The notes below the pieces were generated by a model, which worked only from the letters and a program-made list of their open reading frames with translations, did no database searches and was not told the DNA's origin. A stretch of DNA of 64,000 nt. Source: Pedobacter antarcticus. GTDB taxonomy: Bacteria; Bacteroidota; Bacteroidia; Sphingobacteriales; Sphingobacteriaceae. The translations under genes and the position numbers were made by a program. Shown piece by piece: positions 18,637-27,552 of the stretch. Numbering within the stretch: the stretch's first letter is position 1; each line of letters begins with the position of its first letter. The DNA is taken from positions 248,001 through 312,000 of the forward strand of contig NZ_FONS01000005.1 in assembly GCF_900112985.1 (NCBI RefSeq), in the 5' to 3' direction.

Positions 18637-18740
18637 ATTTCAAATATCCCGGAGCTGAAGGCCTTTCTTTCCTGTGTTGAAACGTATTTAAAATGTTACT
18701 CAATATTTTCTACGGACTAAACAAACCATTTATCCATTTC

Positions 18741-18771
18741 GTAGTCTGAAAATAAAACCTTACGAGACTAC
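18741..18771 (+). promoter_or_regulatory. Inverted repeat just before the outer membrane receptor gene
   Basis: GTAGTCT (18741-18747) and AGACTAC (18765-18771) are perfect inverted repeats with a 17-nt spacer, ending 3 nt before the ATG. A related TACGGACTA lies at 18711-18719. It could be a regulator site or a hairpin that covers the start codon region. Confidence 0.35.
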
Positions 18772-18774
18772 AGA

Positions 18775-21627
18775 ATGAATTTTTACAGGAACCTACTTCT
18801 GCTTTTTATATTAATTAGCAGCTCTTCAATTTACGCGCAAACCAAGAACGGCTCTGTGAGCGGTAAAGTGGTTAATTCAAAGGATCAACTCGCTGTTGAT
18901 TTCGCTTCTGTCGCAGTTAAGAACCTAACTGATTCCAGCGTTGCAGGTGTTACTAACACCCAACCCGACGGGACATTTACCATAGCTGGACTGGCTCCTG
19001 GTTCTTATCGCGTTTCTGTAGCCTATCTCGGGCTGAAAAGTTTAAACAAAGATTTTACCGTAACCGTTGCCGCTCCGAAAGTAAATCTCGGATCGCTGTC
19101 GATGGAGAATACCGGTCTCGACCTTAAAACTGTCGAAATTGTTGGCGCAGTAACCCCTGTAGTCGTTAAGACAGATACTGTAGAATATAATGCAGGAGCA
19201 TTTAAAGTAAGGGAAAATGCTGTTGTTGAAGATGTATTAAAGAAACTTCCGGGAGTAGAGGTTGCTAAGGACGGTTCAGTAAAAGCACAGGGTGAAACAG
19301 TGACGAGGGTTCGGGTAGATGGCAAAGACTTCTTTGGAAGTGATCCTCTGCTGGCTACTAAAAACCTGCCGGCAGATATGATTGATAAGATTCAGGTAAT
19401 AGACCTGCTATCCGATCAGGCACAATTTACAGGAGTAGATGACGGTAACAGGGAGAAAATTATTAATATAACCACTAAAAAAGACATGAAGCACGGTTAT
19501 TTCGGTAACTCCAGTGTCGGTGGCGGTACGGATGGACGTTATGATGGGAGTGTGAATGTCAATAAATTTAAAAACGATCAGCAATTCTCATTGATTGGAC
19601 AATTTAATAACGTTAACAAGCAAAGCTTCGGCGGTGGTAACACAGGCGGTGGTGGTGGTGGCGGAAGAAGATCCGGTGGCGGGGGGTTCAATCCGGGAGG
19701 TGGAAATACAGGTGCCGGCCAGCAGGGAATTACTACAACCAACGCTATCGGATTAAACTTTGCAGATATCTATAAAGACGATACAAAGCTCACAGCCAGT
19801 TACTTTTTCAATAAAACTGCATTAGACAATCAGCAGACAAGTTTCAGACAGAACTTACTAGGAGATAGCAGGACCACTTTTGACGAAGCATTAAACAGCC
19901 AGACCGACAAGAAAAACCATAGATTTAACTTCATGCTGGACACTAAACTGGACTCTACAATTTCCCTCCGGGTTCAGCCGAATGTCACTTATACAGAAAC
20001 TGACCTCAGTCAGAACAGTATCTATACGAATAACTATGGAAGTTATGTAACTACAGGAACACAATCCTACAGGACTAATTCTACAGCACCTACGTTGAGT
20101 AATAGTCTGTTACTACGTAAAAAATTCAGTAAAGCAGGACGTACGCTTTCCCTAAACGTCAATACCAGTATCAATAACAGTGATGCTACAAACTATAATG
20201 ATATATTGAACAATACGGTTAATGGCGGTGTGGAAACCAATGAGCAGACCAGGCAACTAAATGATCAGAATGCAAAATCACTAAATAATACCACCAGATT
20301 AGTTTATACAGAGCCACTGGATAAGACTTTAAACCTGGAAGTCAATTACCAGAATATGTACAGCACCGATCGCAGTGAGCGTATGACTTTTAATTTTAAC
20401 CCATTAACCAGTCAGTACGATCTTCCGGATTTCACGTATACTAATACCTACGAAAACCGGACAATGACCAATGCATTGGGTACCAGCCTAAATAAAACAG
20501 GTGCAAAATATAACTGGAATGTTGGTGTCGGCGTACAGCATACAGATCGGAAAAATGATAACCTGACCACCGGAAATCTGCTTAACCAGAGCTTCTATAA
20601 TTTTATTCCGACAGCACAGCTACGCTATAACTTCAGTAAAAGTAAAAGATTGGTTATCCGTTATCGTGGAAATACCCAGCAGCCGAGCATCAGCCAGATC
20701 CAACCTATTCTGGATAATTCCAACACACAAAGTATAGCCATTGGTAATCCAGATCTGAAACCGTCTTTCAGTAATAATCTGACCGTATTTTATAATAATT
20801 TTGATTTTGCTAAATTCCGTTCACTTTTTGTCTTTGCAAACTTTAGCCAGACTTTCAATGCCTTTGGTAATAGCAGTACACTCATAACCGATCAGGCGAG
20901 TGAGAACTTTGGAAAACTGGAAGTTGTACCGGTTAACGTCAACGGCGTTTATTCAGGGACTTTAGGGTCTTCCTTAGGTTTGCCAATCATCAAAGGGAAC
21001 AAACTCAACCTGAATATAGACTTAAGCGGTAACTATGCGAGAGGAGTCAATTTCACGAACTCCCTTCAGAATATTACCAACGATGTGTCTGTTACCAACA
21101 GGTACAGACTGGTATCCTCTATGGATAAACTCGATTTGACAGCTGGCATTGGTGGTTCCATTAACCGGGCCACTTACTCAGCTCAACCATCTGCCAATAC
21201 CACTTATTATACACTTAATCCTACTATTGACGTAAGCTATATGTTTCCTGGAAACATCCGTTTAGCGGTAGATGTCGATTACTATCAGAATACCGGAAGA
21301 GGTGAGGCGTATGATACCAATTATACATTGCTTAACAGTTATATCAGTAAGCAATTCTTTAAAAACCGTGGAACATTCAAGTTTGCGGTGAATGATATTT
21401 TGAATCAGAATCAGGGAATTACCAGAACTTCGTCAAATAATACAATTACAGACATCAGGTATAATGTTCTGAAACGGTATGCAATGCTCTCATTTACGTA
21501 CTCTCTAAGTCAGATGGGGGGCAAACGTACCGACCGCATGGGGCCATCTGACGGCCCTGGCGGACAGCAAGGCCCGGGAGGCAATCGTGGCGGTGGTGGC
21601 TTTGGTGGTGGCAGAAGAGGTATGTAA
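18775..21627 (+). CDS. Outer membrane beta-barrel protein with CarboxypepD-like domain (TonB-dependent receptor-like)
   Basis: A 950-aa outer membrane protein: signal peptide (to about 22, SIYAQ), a carboxypeptidase regulatory-like beta sandwich (about 26-115), a plug-like region (about 130-240, KLPGVEVAKDGSVKAQGE and VDGKDFFGSDP), a Gly-rich stretch (about 285-315) and a long C-terminal barrel of the OMP_b-brl_3 type. The C-terminal end is again Gly/Arg-rich (GGQQGPGG, GGGRRGM). Such proteins take up large ligands in Bacteroidota, but no SusD partner is adjacent, unlike the pair at 38-43 kb. It lies directly upstream of feoAB; an iron-related ligand is conceivable but only by proximity. Confidence 0.88.
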   Translation: MNFYRNLLLLFILISSSSIYAQTKNGSVSGKVVNSKDQLAVDFASVAVKNLTDSSVAGVTNTQPDGTFTIAGLAPGSYRVSVAYLGLKSLNKDFTVTVAAPKVNLGSLSMENTGLDLKTVEIVGAVTPVVVKTDTVEYNAGAFKVRENAVVEDVLKKLPGVEVAKDGSVKAQGETVTRVRVDGKDFFGSDPLLATKNLPADMIDKIQVIDLLSDQAQFTGVDDGNREKIINITTKKDMKHGYFGNSSVGGGTDGRYDGSVNVNKFKNDQQFSLIGQFNNVNKQSFGGGNTGGGGGGGRRSGGGGFNPGGGNTGAGQQGITTTNAIGLNFADIYKDDTKLTASYFFNKTALDNQQTSFRQNLLGDSRTTFDEALNSQTDKKNHRFNFMLDTKLDSTISLRVQPNVTYTETDLSQNSIYTNNYGSYVTTGTQSYRTNSTAPTLSNSLLLRKKFSKAGRTLSLNVNTSINNSDATNYNDILNNTVNGGVETNEQTRQLNDQNAKSLNNTTRLVYTEPLDKTLNLEVNYQNMYSTDRSERMTFNFNPLTSQYDLPDFTYTNTYENRTMTNALGTSLNKTGAKYNWNVGVGVQHTDRKNDNLTTGNLLNQSFYNFIPTAQLRYNFSKSKRLVIRYRGNTQQPSISQIQPILDNSNTQSIAIGNPDLKPSFSNNLTVFYNNFDFAKFRSLFVFANFSQTFNAFGNSSTLITDQASENFGKLEVVPVNVNGVYSGTLGSSLGLPIIKGNKLNLNIDLSGNYARGVNFTNSLQNITNDVSVTNRYRLVSSMDKLDLTAGIGGSINRATYSAQPSANTTYYTLNPTIDVSYMFPGNIRLAVDVDYYQNTGRGEAYDTNYTLLNSYISKQFFKNRGTFKFAVNDILNQNQGITRTSSNNTITDIRYNVLKRYAMLSFTYSLSQMGGKRTDRMGPSDGPGGQQGPGGNRGGGGFGGGRRGM

Positions 21628-21711
21628 TAATTCAGTGGCCAGTCAGACTAAGGTTTGTTCTTATTTGTATTTATTATAGATAAAGGGTAACTTGCGGCCT
21701 TAATATAAGAT

Positions 21712-21927
21712 ATGAACCTTTCACAGTTAACTCCAGGAGAAAGAGGCACAATTGTCTCATTTACAGATTTAGAAATGTCAGTAAAGTTGATGGAAATGGG
21801 CTGTTTGCCTGGAGAAATAGTAGAAGTGGAGCGTTTTGCGCCGCTTGGTGATCCTATCGCGATCCGGGTTGCAGGATATCAGCTTTGTTTACGAAAAAAT
21901 GAAGCATCTGTAATTATAATCTCTTAG
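21712..21927 (+). CDS. feoA: Ferrous iron transport protein A
   Basis: A 71-aa SH3-like protein with LTPGERGTIVSF, KLMEMGCLPGEIVEVERFAPLGDPIAIRVAGYQLCLRKNEA, the standard FeoA pattern. FeoA is a small cytoplasmic partner of FeoB. feoB starts 5 nt after its stop, so the genes are co-translated. I see no convincing Fur box in the 84-nt upstream spacer. Confidence 0.95.
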   Translation: MNLSQLTPGERGTIVSFTDLEMSVKLMEMGCLPGEIVEVERFAPLGDPIAIRVAGYQLCLRKNEASVIIIS

Positions 21928-21932
21928 AAAAT

Positions 21933-24050
21933 TTGGCTGCTGATCTGAAAATTGCACTTGTTGGTAACCCCAATACAGGGAAATCGACACTCTTTAATCT
22001 ATTAACCGGGCTCAACCAGAAGATTGGAAACTTCCCCGGGATAACCGTCGACAAGAAGACAGGTTTTTGTAAAATTGGTGACCATAAAACCGCTGAGGTG
22101 GTGGATTTGCCGGGCACTTATAGTCTCTATCCTAAAAGTAAGGATGAGAGTATAGTATTCCAGATCCTGGCTGACCGGGAGAACCGCAGTCATCCCGATC
22201 TGATTGTACTTGTTGCCGATGCAACCAATCTGCGCCGGAACCTGCTGTTGTACACGCAGGTTGCAGACCTGCAGATCCCGGTGATTTTAGCACTGAATAT
22301 GACTGACATGGCTAAAAAAGAAGGCCTTGCGATAGACATCGATCAGCTTTCTAAAAATCTGGGTGTTCAGGTTGTAGCCATTTCTGCCAGAAATAATATC
22401 GGGTTAAAAGAATTAAAAGATGCAATTGCTAATGCACCGACAATCCCTACACAAGAGCCGGGAACAGATATTCAGGTCTTAGCACCCGAAGCCATTGCCG
22501 CAGCCGGTCAATTAATCCAGACAACTAATCCTTATTTCGCGCTGCAGGTGCTTCACCAGCATAGCGAGTTGGATATTTATACCCCGGAGCAACATCAGCA
22601 GTTGAACCAGATTGCAGCTGAACATAACTTTGAATCATCCAAAATACAGACTGCCGAAACTGTCGCCAGATATCGGTACCTGGGTACTATATTAAACGGT
22701 ATTATTACAGATACTGGTGCACAGAAGAAATTCATTATGAGTGACCGGATAGATAAAGTCCTGACTCATAAAGTCTGGGGTTTCGCTATCTTCCTGCTCA
22801 TTCTGTTATTTGTCTTTAATGCAATTTTCTCCTGGTCTGCTTATCCGATGGATATGATTGAAGAGGGTTTTGCACGCTTAACAGACCTTGGACATGAACA
22901 CCTGCCGGAAGGTATGCTCACCGATCTGTTATTGGATGGTGTTGTGGCAGGTTTAGGTGGAATTGTAATCTTCATTCCGCAAATCGCTATCCTATTTGCA
23001 CTGATATCCATTATGGAAGATACCGGTTATATGGCCAGGGTTACCTTTATGATGGACCGTATTATGCGTAAATTCGGTTTAAGCGGAAAGTCAGTCGTTC
23101 CCATGATCGGAAGTCTGGCCTGTGCCGTACCATCTATCATGAGTGCCAGGAATATAGAAAACTGGAAGGACAGAATTATCACCATTATGGTTGCGCCGTT
23201 AGTGAGTTGTTCTGCTCGCTTACCTGTATATACCCTGTTGATCTCATTGATTATTCCCGATGAAAAAGTACTCGGTTTTATCAGCCTGCAGGCATTGACG
23301 CTAATGGGTATGTACCTGATTAGTATAATAGCTGCAGTACTCGTCGCTTTTGTCATGAAATTCCTGATTAAGGCTAAAGAGAAATCATACTTCATCATGG
23401 AGATGCCCGTTTATCAGAAACCGAGATGGAATAATGTGCTGTTAACCATGTATGAAAAGTCTAAGACTTTTGTATTTGAAGCAGGTAAGGTAATTATTGC
23501 GATTTCTATAGTATTATGGGTTATGGCCAGTTACGGTCCTTCAGACCGTTTTGAAAAAATTGATCAGAAATACGAAAAAATCGAGTTACAGCAGGATAGC
23601 GTAGCAATCAGTACACTGGAGCGTGATCGTTCCGCAGAAAAACTAGAAAATTCTTACGTAGGTATCTTGGGCCAGACTATAGAACCTGCAATCAGACCGT
23701 TAGGCTTTGACTGGAAGATAGGAATAGCTTTAATTACCTCATTTGCTGCAAGGGAGGCCTTTGTTGGCACTATGGCCACTATTTATAGTGTTGACAGCGC
23801 AGATGAAGAAGCCACAACTATCAGAAATAAATTGAAAGGAGCAACAGATGCCAATACAGGACTACCACTGTTTACCTTTGCCACAGGATTCTCGCTTATG
23901 CTCTTCTACGCCTTCGCAATGCAGTGTATGAGTACCGTTGCAATTGTTTACCGCGAGACTAAGTCATGGAAATGGCCAATGATCCAATTAGTTTATATGA
24001 CAGCATTAGCCTATTTTGCCAGCCTGATAGCCTACCAGTTATTAAGGTAA
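21933..24050 (+). CDS. feoB: Ferrous iron transporter B
   Basis: A 705-aa inner membrane protein: N-terminal G domain with GNPNTGKST (G1, residues 11-19), DLPGTYSL (G3) and NMTD (G4), a helical GDI-like spacer, then two GATE-type membrane modules (for example VPMIGSLACAVPSIMSAR and the later FAAREAFVGTM) and FeoB-C. It imports Fe2+ under low-oxygen or acidic conditions. The start is TTG at 21933, five bases after feoA, because it directly precedes the G1 strand; no ATG is available upstream. Confidence 0.96.
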   Translation: MAADLKIALVGNPNTGKSTLFNLLTGLNQKIGNFPGITVDKKTGFCKIGDHKTAEVVDLPGTYSLYPKSKDESIVFQILADRENRSHPDLIVLVADATNLRRNLLLYTQVADLQIPVILALNMTDMAKKEGLAIDIDQLSKNLGVQVVAISARNNIGLKELKDAIANAPTIPTQEPGTDIQVLAPEAIAAAGQLIQTTNPYFALQVLHQHSELDIYTPEQHQQLNQIAAEHNFESSKIQTAETVARYRYLGTILNGIITDTGAQKKFIMSDRIDKVLTHKVWGFAIFLLILLFVFNAIFSWSAYPMDMIEEGFARLTDLGHEHLPEGMLTDLLLDGVVAGLGGIVIFIPQIAILFALISIMEDTGYMARVTFMMDRIMRKFGLSGKSVVPMIGSLACAVPSIMSARNIENWKDRIITIMVAPLVSCSARLPVYTLLISLIIPDEKVLGFISLQALTLMGMYLISIIAAVLVAFVMKFLIKAKEKSYFIMEMPVYQKPRWNNVLLTMYEKSKTFVFEAGKVIIAISIVLWVMASYGPSDRFEKIDQKYEKIELQQDSVAISTLERDRSAEKLENSYVGILGQTIEPAIRPLGFDWKIGIALITSFAAREAFVGTMATIYSVDSADEEATTIRNKLKGATDANTGLPLFTFATGFSLMLFYAFAMQCMSTVAIVYRETKSWKWPMIQLVYMTALAYFASLIAYQLLR

Positions 24051-24058
24051 ATCCTATC

Positions 24059-24099
24059 TTTATGACCATGTTACGTTGTAAGCGGAACATGGTCATAAA
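24059..24099. repeat. Perfect 14-bp inverted repeat between feoB and the SprT-like gene
   Basis: TTTATGACCATGTT (24059-24072) and AACATGGTCATAAA (24086-24099) pair without mismatch over a 13-nt loop, 8 nt after the feoB stop. No T run follows on either side of the stem except within its own ends, so it is not a standard intrinsic terminator. Confidence 0.6.
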
Positions 24100-24129
24100 C
24101 AATAGTATCGCTCATCAAGCACAAATAAA

Positions 24130-24744
24130 TTGGAAAAAGCAGAAGTCTTAGCCAGGTACATGCCGGAACAAGCCGCACCGGTGATCGCCAAATGGATCGA
24201 TTATTTTCAGTGTGAGTTTAAAATTTCGAAGAGCAGATCAACTAAGCTCGGCGATTACAGGCACCCCTTTCGCCAGACAGGACATCAAATCTCTGTAAAT
24301 AACAATCTCAACCGGTATGCATTTCTGGTTACCACTGTTCATGAATTCGCACATCTGTTAACCTGGAACGAATTTCAGCATAAGGTAAAGCCACATGGGT
24401 CCGAGTGGAAATCTAATTATAAAAAGATGATGATTCCATTTTTGGAACAACGGGTTTTTCCGGAAGACCTGGAAAAGGCAATTTCAACTTATCTAACCAA
24501 TCCTTCTGCCTCCAGCTGTACAGATCTTCATTTATCACGTGCTTTAAAAAAATATGACAGCCGTGGTGACCATACCAGGCTCGAAGAATTAGATACCCAT
24601 ACAGTATTCCGCATTAAAGACGGCAGAAGATTTAAAAAGGGGGAAAGATTGAGGAAACGTTATCGTTGCGAATGCCTTGACAATGGAAATATCTATTTAT
24701 TCAGCCCGCTTGCAGAAGTATTCATTGCAGAGACGGGTACATAG
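24130..24744 (+). CDS. SprT-like zinc metalloprotease-type protein
   Basis: A 204-aa protein with the zinc-binding motif HEFAHLLTW (HExxH) at about residue 75 and a following HGSEWK, the pattern of the SprT/Spartan-like family. The C-terminal CRC...residues (RYRCECLDNG) may form a reduced zinc ribbon. Spartan-type enzymes cut DNA-protein crosslinks in eukaryotes; bacterial roles are poorly known. The start is TTG at 24130. Its 3' end overlaps the antisense 3' end of the next gene by 52 nt. Confidence 0.83.
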   Translation: MEKAEVLARYMPEQAAPVIAKWIDYFQCEFKISKSRSTKLGDYRHPFRQTGHQISVNNNLNRYAFLVTTVHEFAHLLTWNEFQHKVKPHGSEWKSNYKKMMIPFLEQRVFPEDLEKAISTYLTNPSASSCTDLHLSRALKKYDSRGDHTRLEELDTHTVFRIKDGRRFKKGERLRKRYRCECLDNGNIYLFSPLAEVFIAETGT

Positions 24745-25517
24745 ACAGCCTGTTTATCGTTTATTTTCCATTTAAAATTGAGCTGGGTGTCCCTGAATTT
24801 CCCGGGGTAATTCAGCAGGCTGTCAATGAAAGTATCCTTTTGTTCAACCAGAACTGCTGCCTTATAATTACTTCGCGATTTACTTTTCAGCATAATATAA
24901 CGGGCATCAGGATAAGTTGTGATATTATCAAATACCATTTCAAATTTATCTTTACCCGTAAGCGCGTCGTTCATCCCTTTAACGTCATCTGCGAAATTAT
25001 CCTCACGCAGTTTCAGTTCAGCTGCAGAAAGCGGTAAAAAAGGAAGCGTACGCAAAGCATCCGCTGAGCTGGCAGTACGGGTATCCATGCCAAAAACGAT
25101 ACCGTTGCGCAGGTAAGTTCTGCTGTCCCTGAATAATTCCGCATCCTGATTCATGAATTTGCTTTTTTCCCTGATCAACATGAGGCTGTCCGCGCGGAAG
25201 TAATAACTTTTAACAGAGGAATTGAGGCTTCCATTGTTACTGTAGATCCGGTAGAGCATACTATTATTGTAGTCACTGTATTTTTCTGTATAGACAGAAA
25301 GATCACCCGAAGTGAAAATCAGGCTGAACTGCTTTCTGAATTTGGGCAATTCACGATCAATACCAGCTGCAAAATTCAGAATAGTCTTGTCATTAAGATT
25401 GGTGGCCACTTCATCACTCAGGATATCTGCCTGAGGATGGCTCGACCGGAAATACTTACAGGACGAAGAAAATAAAAGCAGAATAATTGCCAGACCGGAT
25501 AATAGCTTGAATTTCAT
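24693..25517 (-). CDS. Lipoprotein of unknown function
   Basis: I do not recognise the family. The ATG at 25517 gives about 274 residues with a lipoprotein signal and lipobox (LFSSSC, Cys at about 20), so it should be lipid-anchored. A longer in-frame start at 25565 would add 16 residues before the signal and is unlikely. The rest is mixed alpha/beta with no motif I can name. It is the last gene of a minus-strand unit after lutB and the fused E1 dehydrogenase (48 nt gap to the dehydrogenase), and its 3' end runs 52 nt into the SprT-like gene. Confidence 0.72.
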   Translation of the reverse strand: MKFKLLSGLAIILLLFSSSCKYFRSSHPQADILSDEVATNLNDKTILNFAAGIDRELPKFRKQFSLIFTSGDLSVYTEKYSDYNNSMLYRIYSNNGSLNSSVKSYYFRADSLMLIREKSKFMNQDAELFRDSRTYLRNGIVFGMDTRTASSADALRTLPFLPLSAAELKLREDNFADDVKGMNDALTGKDKFEMVFDNITTYPDARYIMLKSKSRSNYKAAVLVEQKDTFIDSLLNYPGKFRDTQLNFKWKINDKQAVYVPVSAMNTSASGLNK

Positions 25518-25564
25518 GTGCAGTGTGTGATTATCACGAAGCAGTCTATTATCGTGCCAATGCA

Positions 25565-27547
25565 CTAATAGGCCATGAGCTGCTCTATTTTTTGTCCCAG
25601 TTGGGAAGCAGCGAGAAACTGGTGTTCTAGATTTTTATTCATTGGGATAGCTGTATCAAGGCTGGCACAACGCAGCACTGGCGCATCCAGTAATTCAAAG
25701 CAATGTTCAGCAATCCATGCAGAAATTTCAGCGCCGAATCCAGAGCTCAAAGTGTCTTCATGCAGAATAATCACCCTTCCGGTATCTGCCACAGCCTGTT
25801 TTACGGCTGCTTTATCCCAGGGCTGCAGACTGCAGAGATCAAGCAAAGTCGCCTGAAGTTCGGGATGTGCATCCAGGTAATCAATCGCCCAGTGGACACC
25901 CATTCCATAGGTGATCAGTGTAAACTGTGTGCCATTTCTACGGCGGATGGCTTTACCAATCTCCAGTGTATAATAACCCTCCGGCACGGGGCCGCTCAAT
26001 CTCCTGTAGAGCGATTTATGTTCAAAAAAAAGCACAGGATTAGGATCGGCAATAGCGGCAAGCAATAGTCCTTTAGCCTCCTGTGGAAATGCAGGATAGA
26101 CAATTTTAAGCCCCGGTGTTTTGGTAAACCAGGCTTCATTACTTTGCGAGTGAAAAGGCCCTGCGCCAGTACCAGCACCAGTGGGCATGCGAATCACAAC
26201 ATCGGCTTTTTCTCCCCAGCGATAATGCGTTTTAGCGAGATTATTGACAATCTGATTGAATCCGCAGCTTACAAAATCGGCAAATTGCATTTCCACCACC
26301 GCCTTGCAGCCATTTATGGAGAGACCTAATCCGGCTCCGACAATGGCCGATTCACAAATCGGTGTATTGCGTACACGTGCAGTTCCAAACGAATCGCTCA
26401 GTCCTGCGGTTATTTTAAAAGCACCGCCATATCCGGCGATATCCTGACCCATCAGCACCAGATTGCTATGTTGTTCCATAGCGATCCTTAAAGCTTCGCT
26501 AATAGCGTCTAAGAACCGAAGGTTAGGAGTTAGTGCATTTTGAGGTGGAGCAACCGGCTGCGACAATGCCGGGGCATACATATCTGCGAGTTCTCTATCA
26601 GGATCTGCTTTTGGTTCAGGATCCAGAAAAGCCTGTTCAATTCCCGATGTAATTTCCGCATGCATAGCAACTTTCATTTTAGTAACCTGCTGCTCAGTGA
26701 GGACTCCTTCTTCCAGCAGGTAACGCTCATAATTATTCAGCGGATCTTTGATTGCCCATTGTTCCAGTAAATCTGCAGGGACATATTTGGTACCCGAGGC
26801 CTCTTCATGACCCCGCATTCTGAATGTCATACATTCGACCAGTACAGGTTCCGGATTTTCTCGCAGGGAAACAGCTAGTGCATTGATTGTATCGTATAAC
26901 TCCAGGATATTATTTCCATCGATCTGAATCCCTTTCATTCCATAACCTGCGGCTTTGTCAACCAGATTTTTGCAGTGGTATTGTTCGGCGACAGGAGTGG
27001 AGAGACCATATCCGTTATTTTCGATGAGGAAGATAACCGGCAGGTTCCAGACAGCGGCCACATTCAGTGCTTCGTGGAAGTCGCCTTCGCTTGTAGCACC
27101 TTCTCCGGTAAAAACGAGCGTAGCTTTTTTTTTACCTTTCAGTAGGTCGGCCAGGGCAATTCCGTCTGCTAGTGCGAGCTGCGGACCGAGATGGGAGATC
27201 ATTCCAATAATATGATGTTCCTGAGTGCCGAAATGAAAAGACCGGTCACGGCCTTTGGTAAAACCTGTTGTTTTACCTTGCCACTGGGCCATTAGCCGGC
27301 GCATTGAAATATCCCGGGTAGTAAAAACACCGAGGTTCCGGTGCATTGGCAGAATATACTCCTGAGAATCCATGGCCAGGGTAGCGCCAACAGCGATTGC
27401 TTCCTGACCGATGCCGGAAAACCATTTACCTATACGGCCCTGGCGGAGCAGGATTAGCATTTTTTCCTCGACCAGTCTGGGAAAAAGCAGGCGCTGATAG
27501 AAATCCAGCAGCGTCTGATCGCTTTTATCTTTACGGTCGAAATACAT
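25565..27547 (-). CDS. Fused E1 alpha/beta 2-oxoacid dehydrogenase (branched-chain type)
   Basis: A 660-aa fusion: residues about 1-320 are the E1 alpha subunit with the thiamine diphosphate motif GEGATSEGDFHEALNVAAVW and the substrate loop region HYRWGE-like, and about 340-660 the E1 beta subunit (MGQDIAGYGGAFKIT, GLGLSINGCKAVVEMQFADF, PTGAGTGAGPFHSQSNE, C-terminal transketolase domain). It decarboxylates a 2-oxoacid and transfers the acyl group to a lipoyl E2, most likely branched-chain 2-oxoacids. No E2 or E3 gene is adjacent. It starts 5 nt after lutB, so the two are co-transcribed. Confidence 0.9.
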   Translation of the reverse strand: MYFDRKDKSDQTLLDFYQRLLFPRLVEEKMLILLRQGRIGKWFSGIGQEAIAVGATLAMDSQEYILPMHRNLGVFTTRDISMRRLMAQWQGKTTGFTKGRDRSFHFGTQEHHIIGMISHLGPQLALADGIALADLLKGKKKATLVFTGEGATSEGDFHEALNVAAVWNLPVIFLIENNGYGLSTPVAEQYHCKNLVDKAAGYGMKGIQIDGNNILELYDTINALAVSLRENPEPVLVECMTFRMRGHEEASGTKYVPADLLEQWAIKDPLNNYERYLLEEGVLTEQQVTKMKVAMHAEITSGIEQAFLDPEPKADPDRELADMYAPALSQPVAPPQNALTPNLRFLDAISEALRIAMEQHSNLVLMGQDIAGYGGAFKITAGLSDSFGTARVRNTPICESAIVGAGLGLSINGCKAVVEMQFADFVSCGFNQIVNNLAKTHYRWGEKADVVIRMPTGAGTGAGPFHSQSNEAWFTKTPGLKIVYPAFPQEAKGLLLAAIADPNPVLFFEHKSLYRRLSGPVPEGYYTLEIGKAIRRRNGTQFTLITYGMGVHWAIDYLDAHPELQATLLDLCSLQPWDKAAVKQAVADTGRVIILHEDTLSSGFGAEISAWIAEHCFELLDAPVLRCASLDTAIPMNKNLEHQFLAASQLGQKIEQLMAY

Positions 27548-27552
27548 GATCC

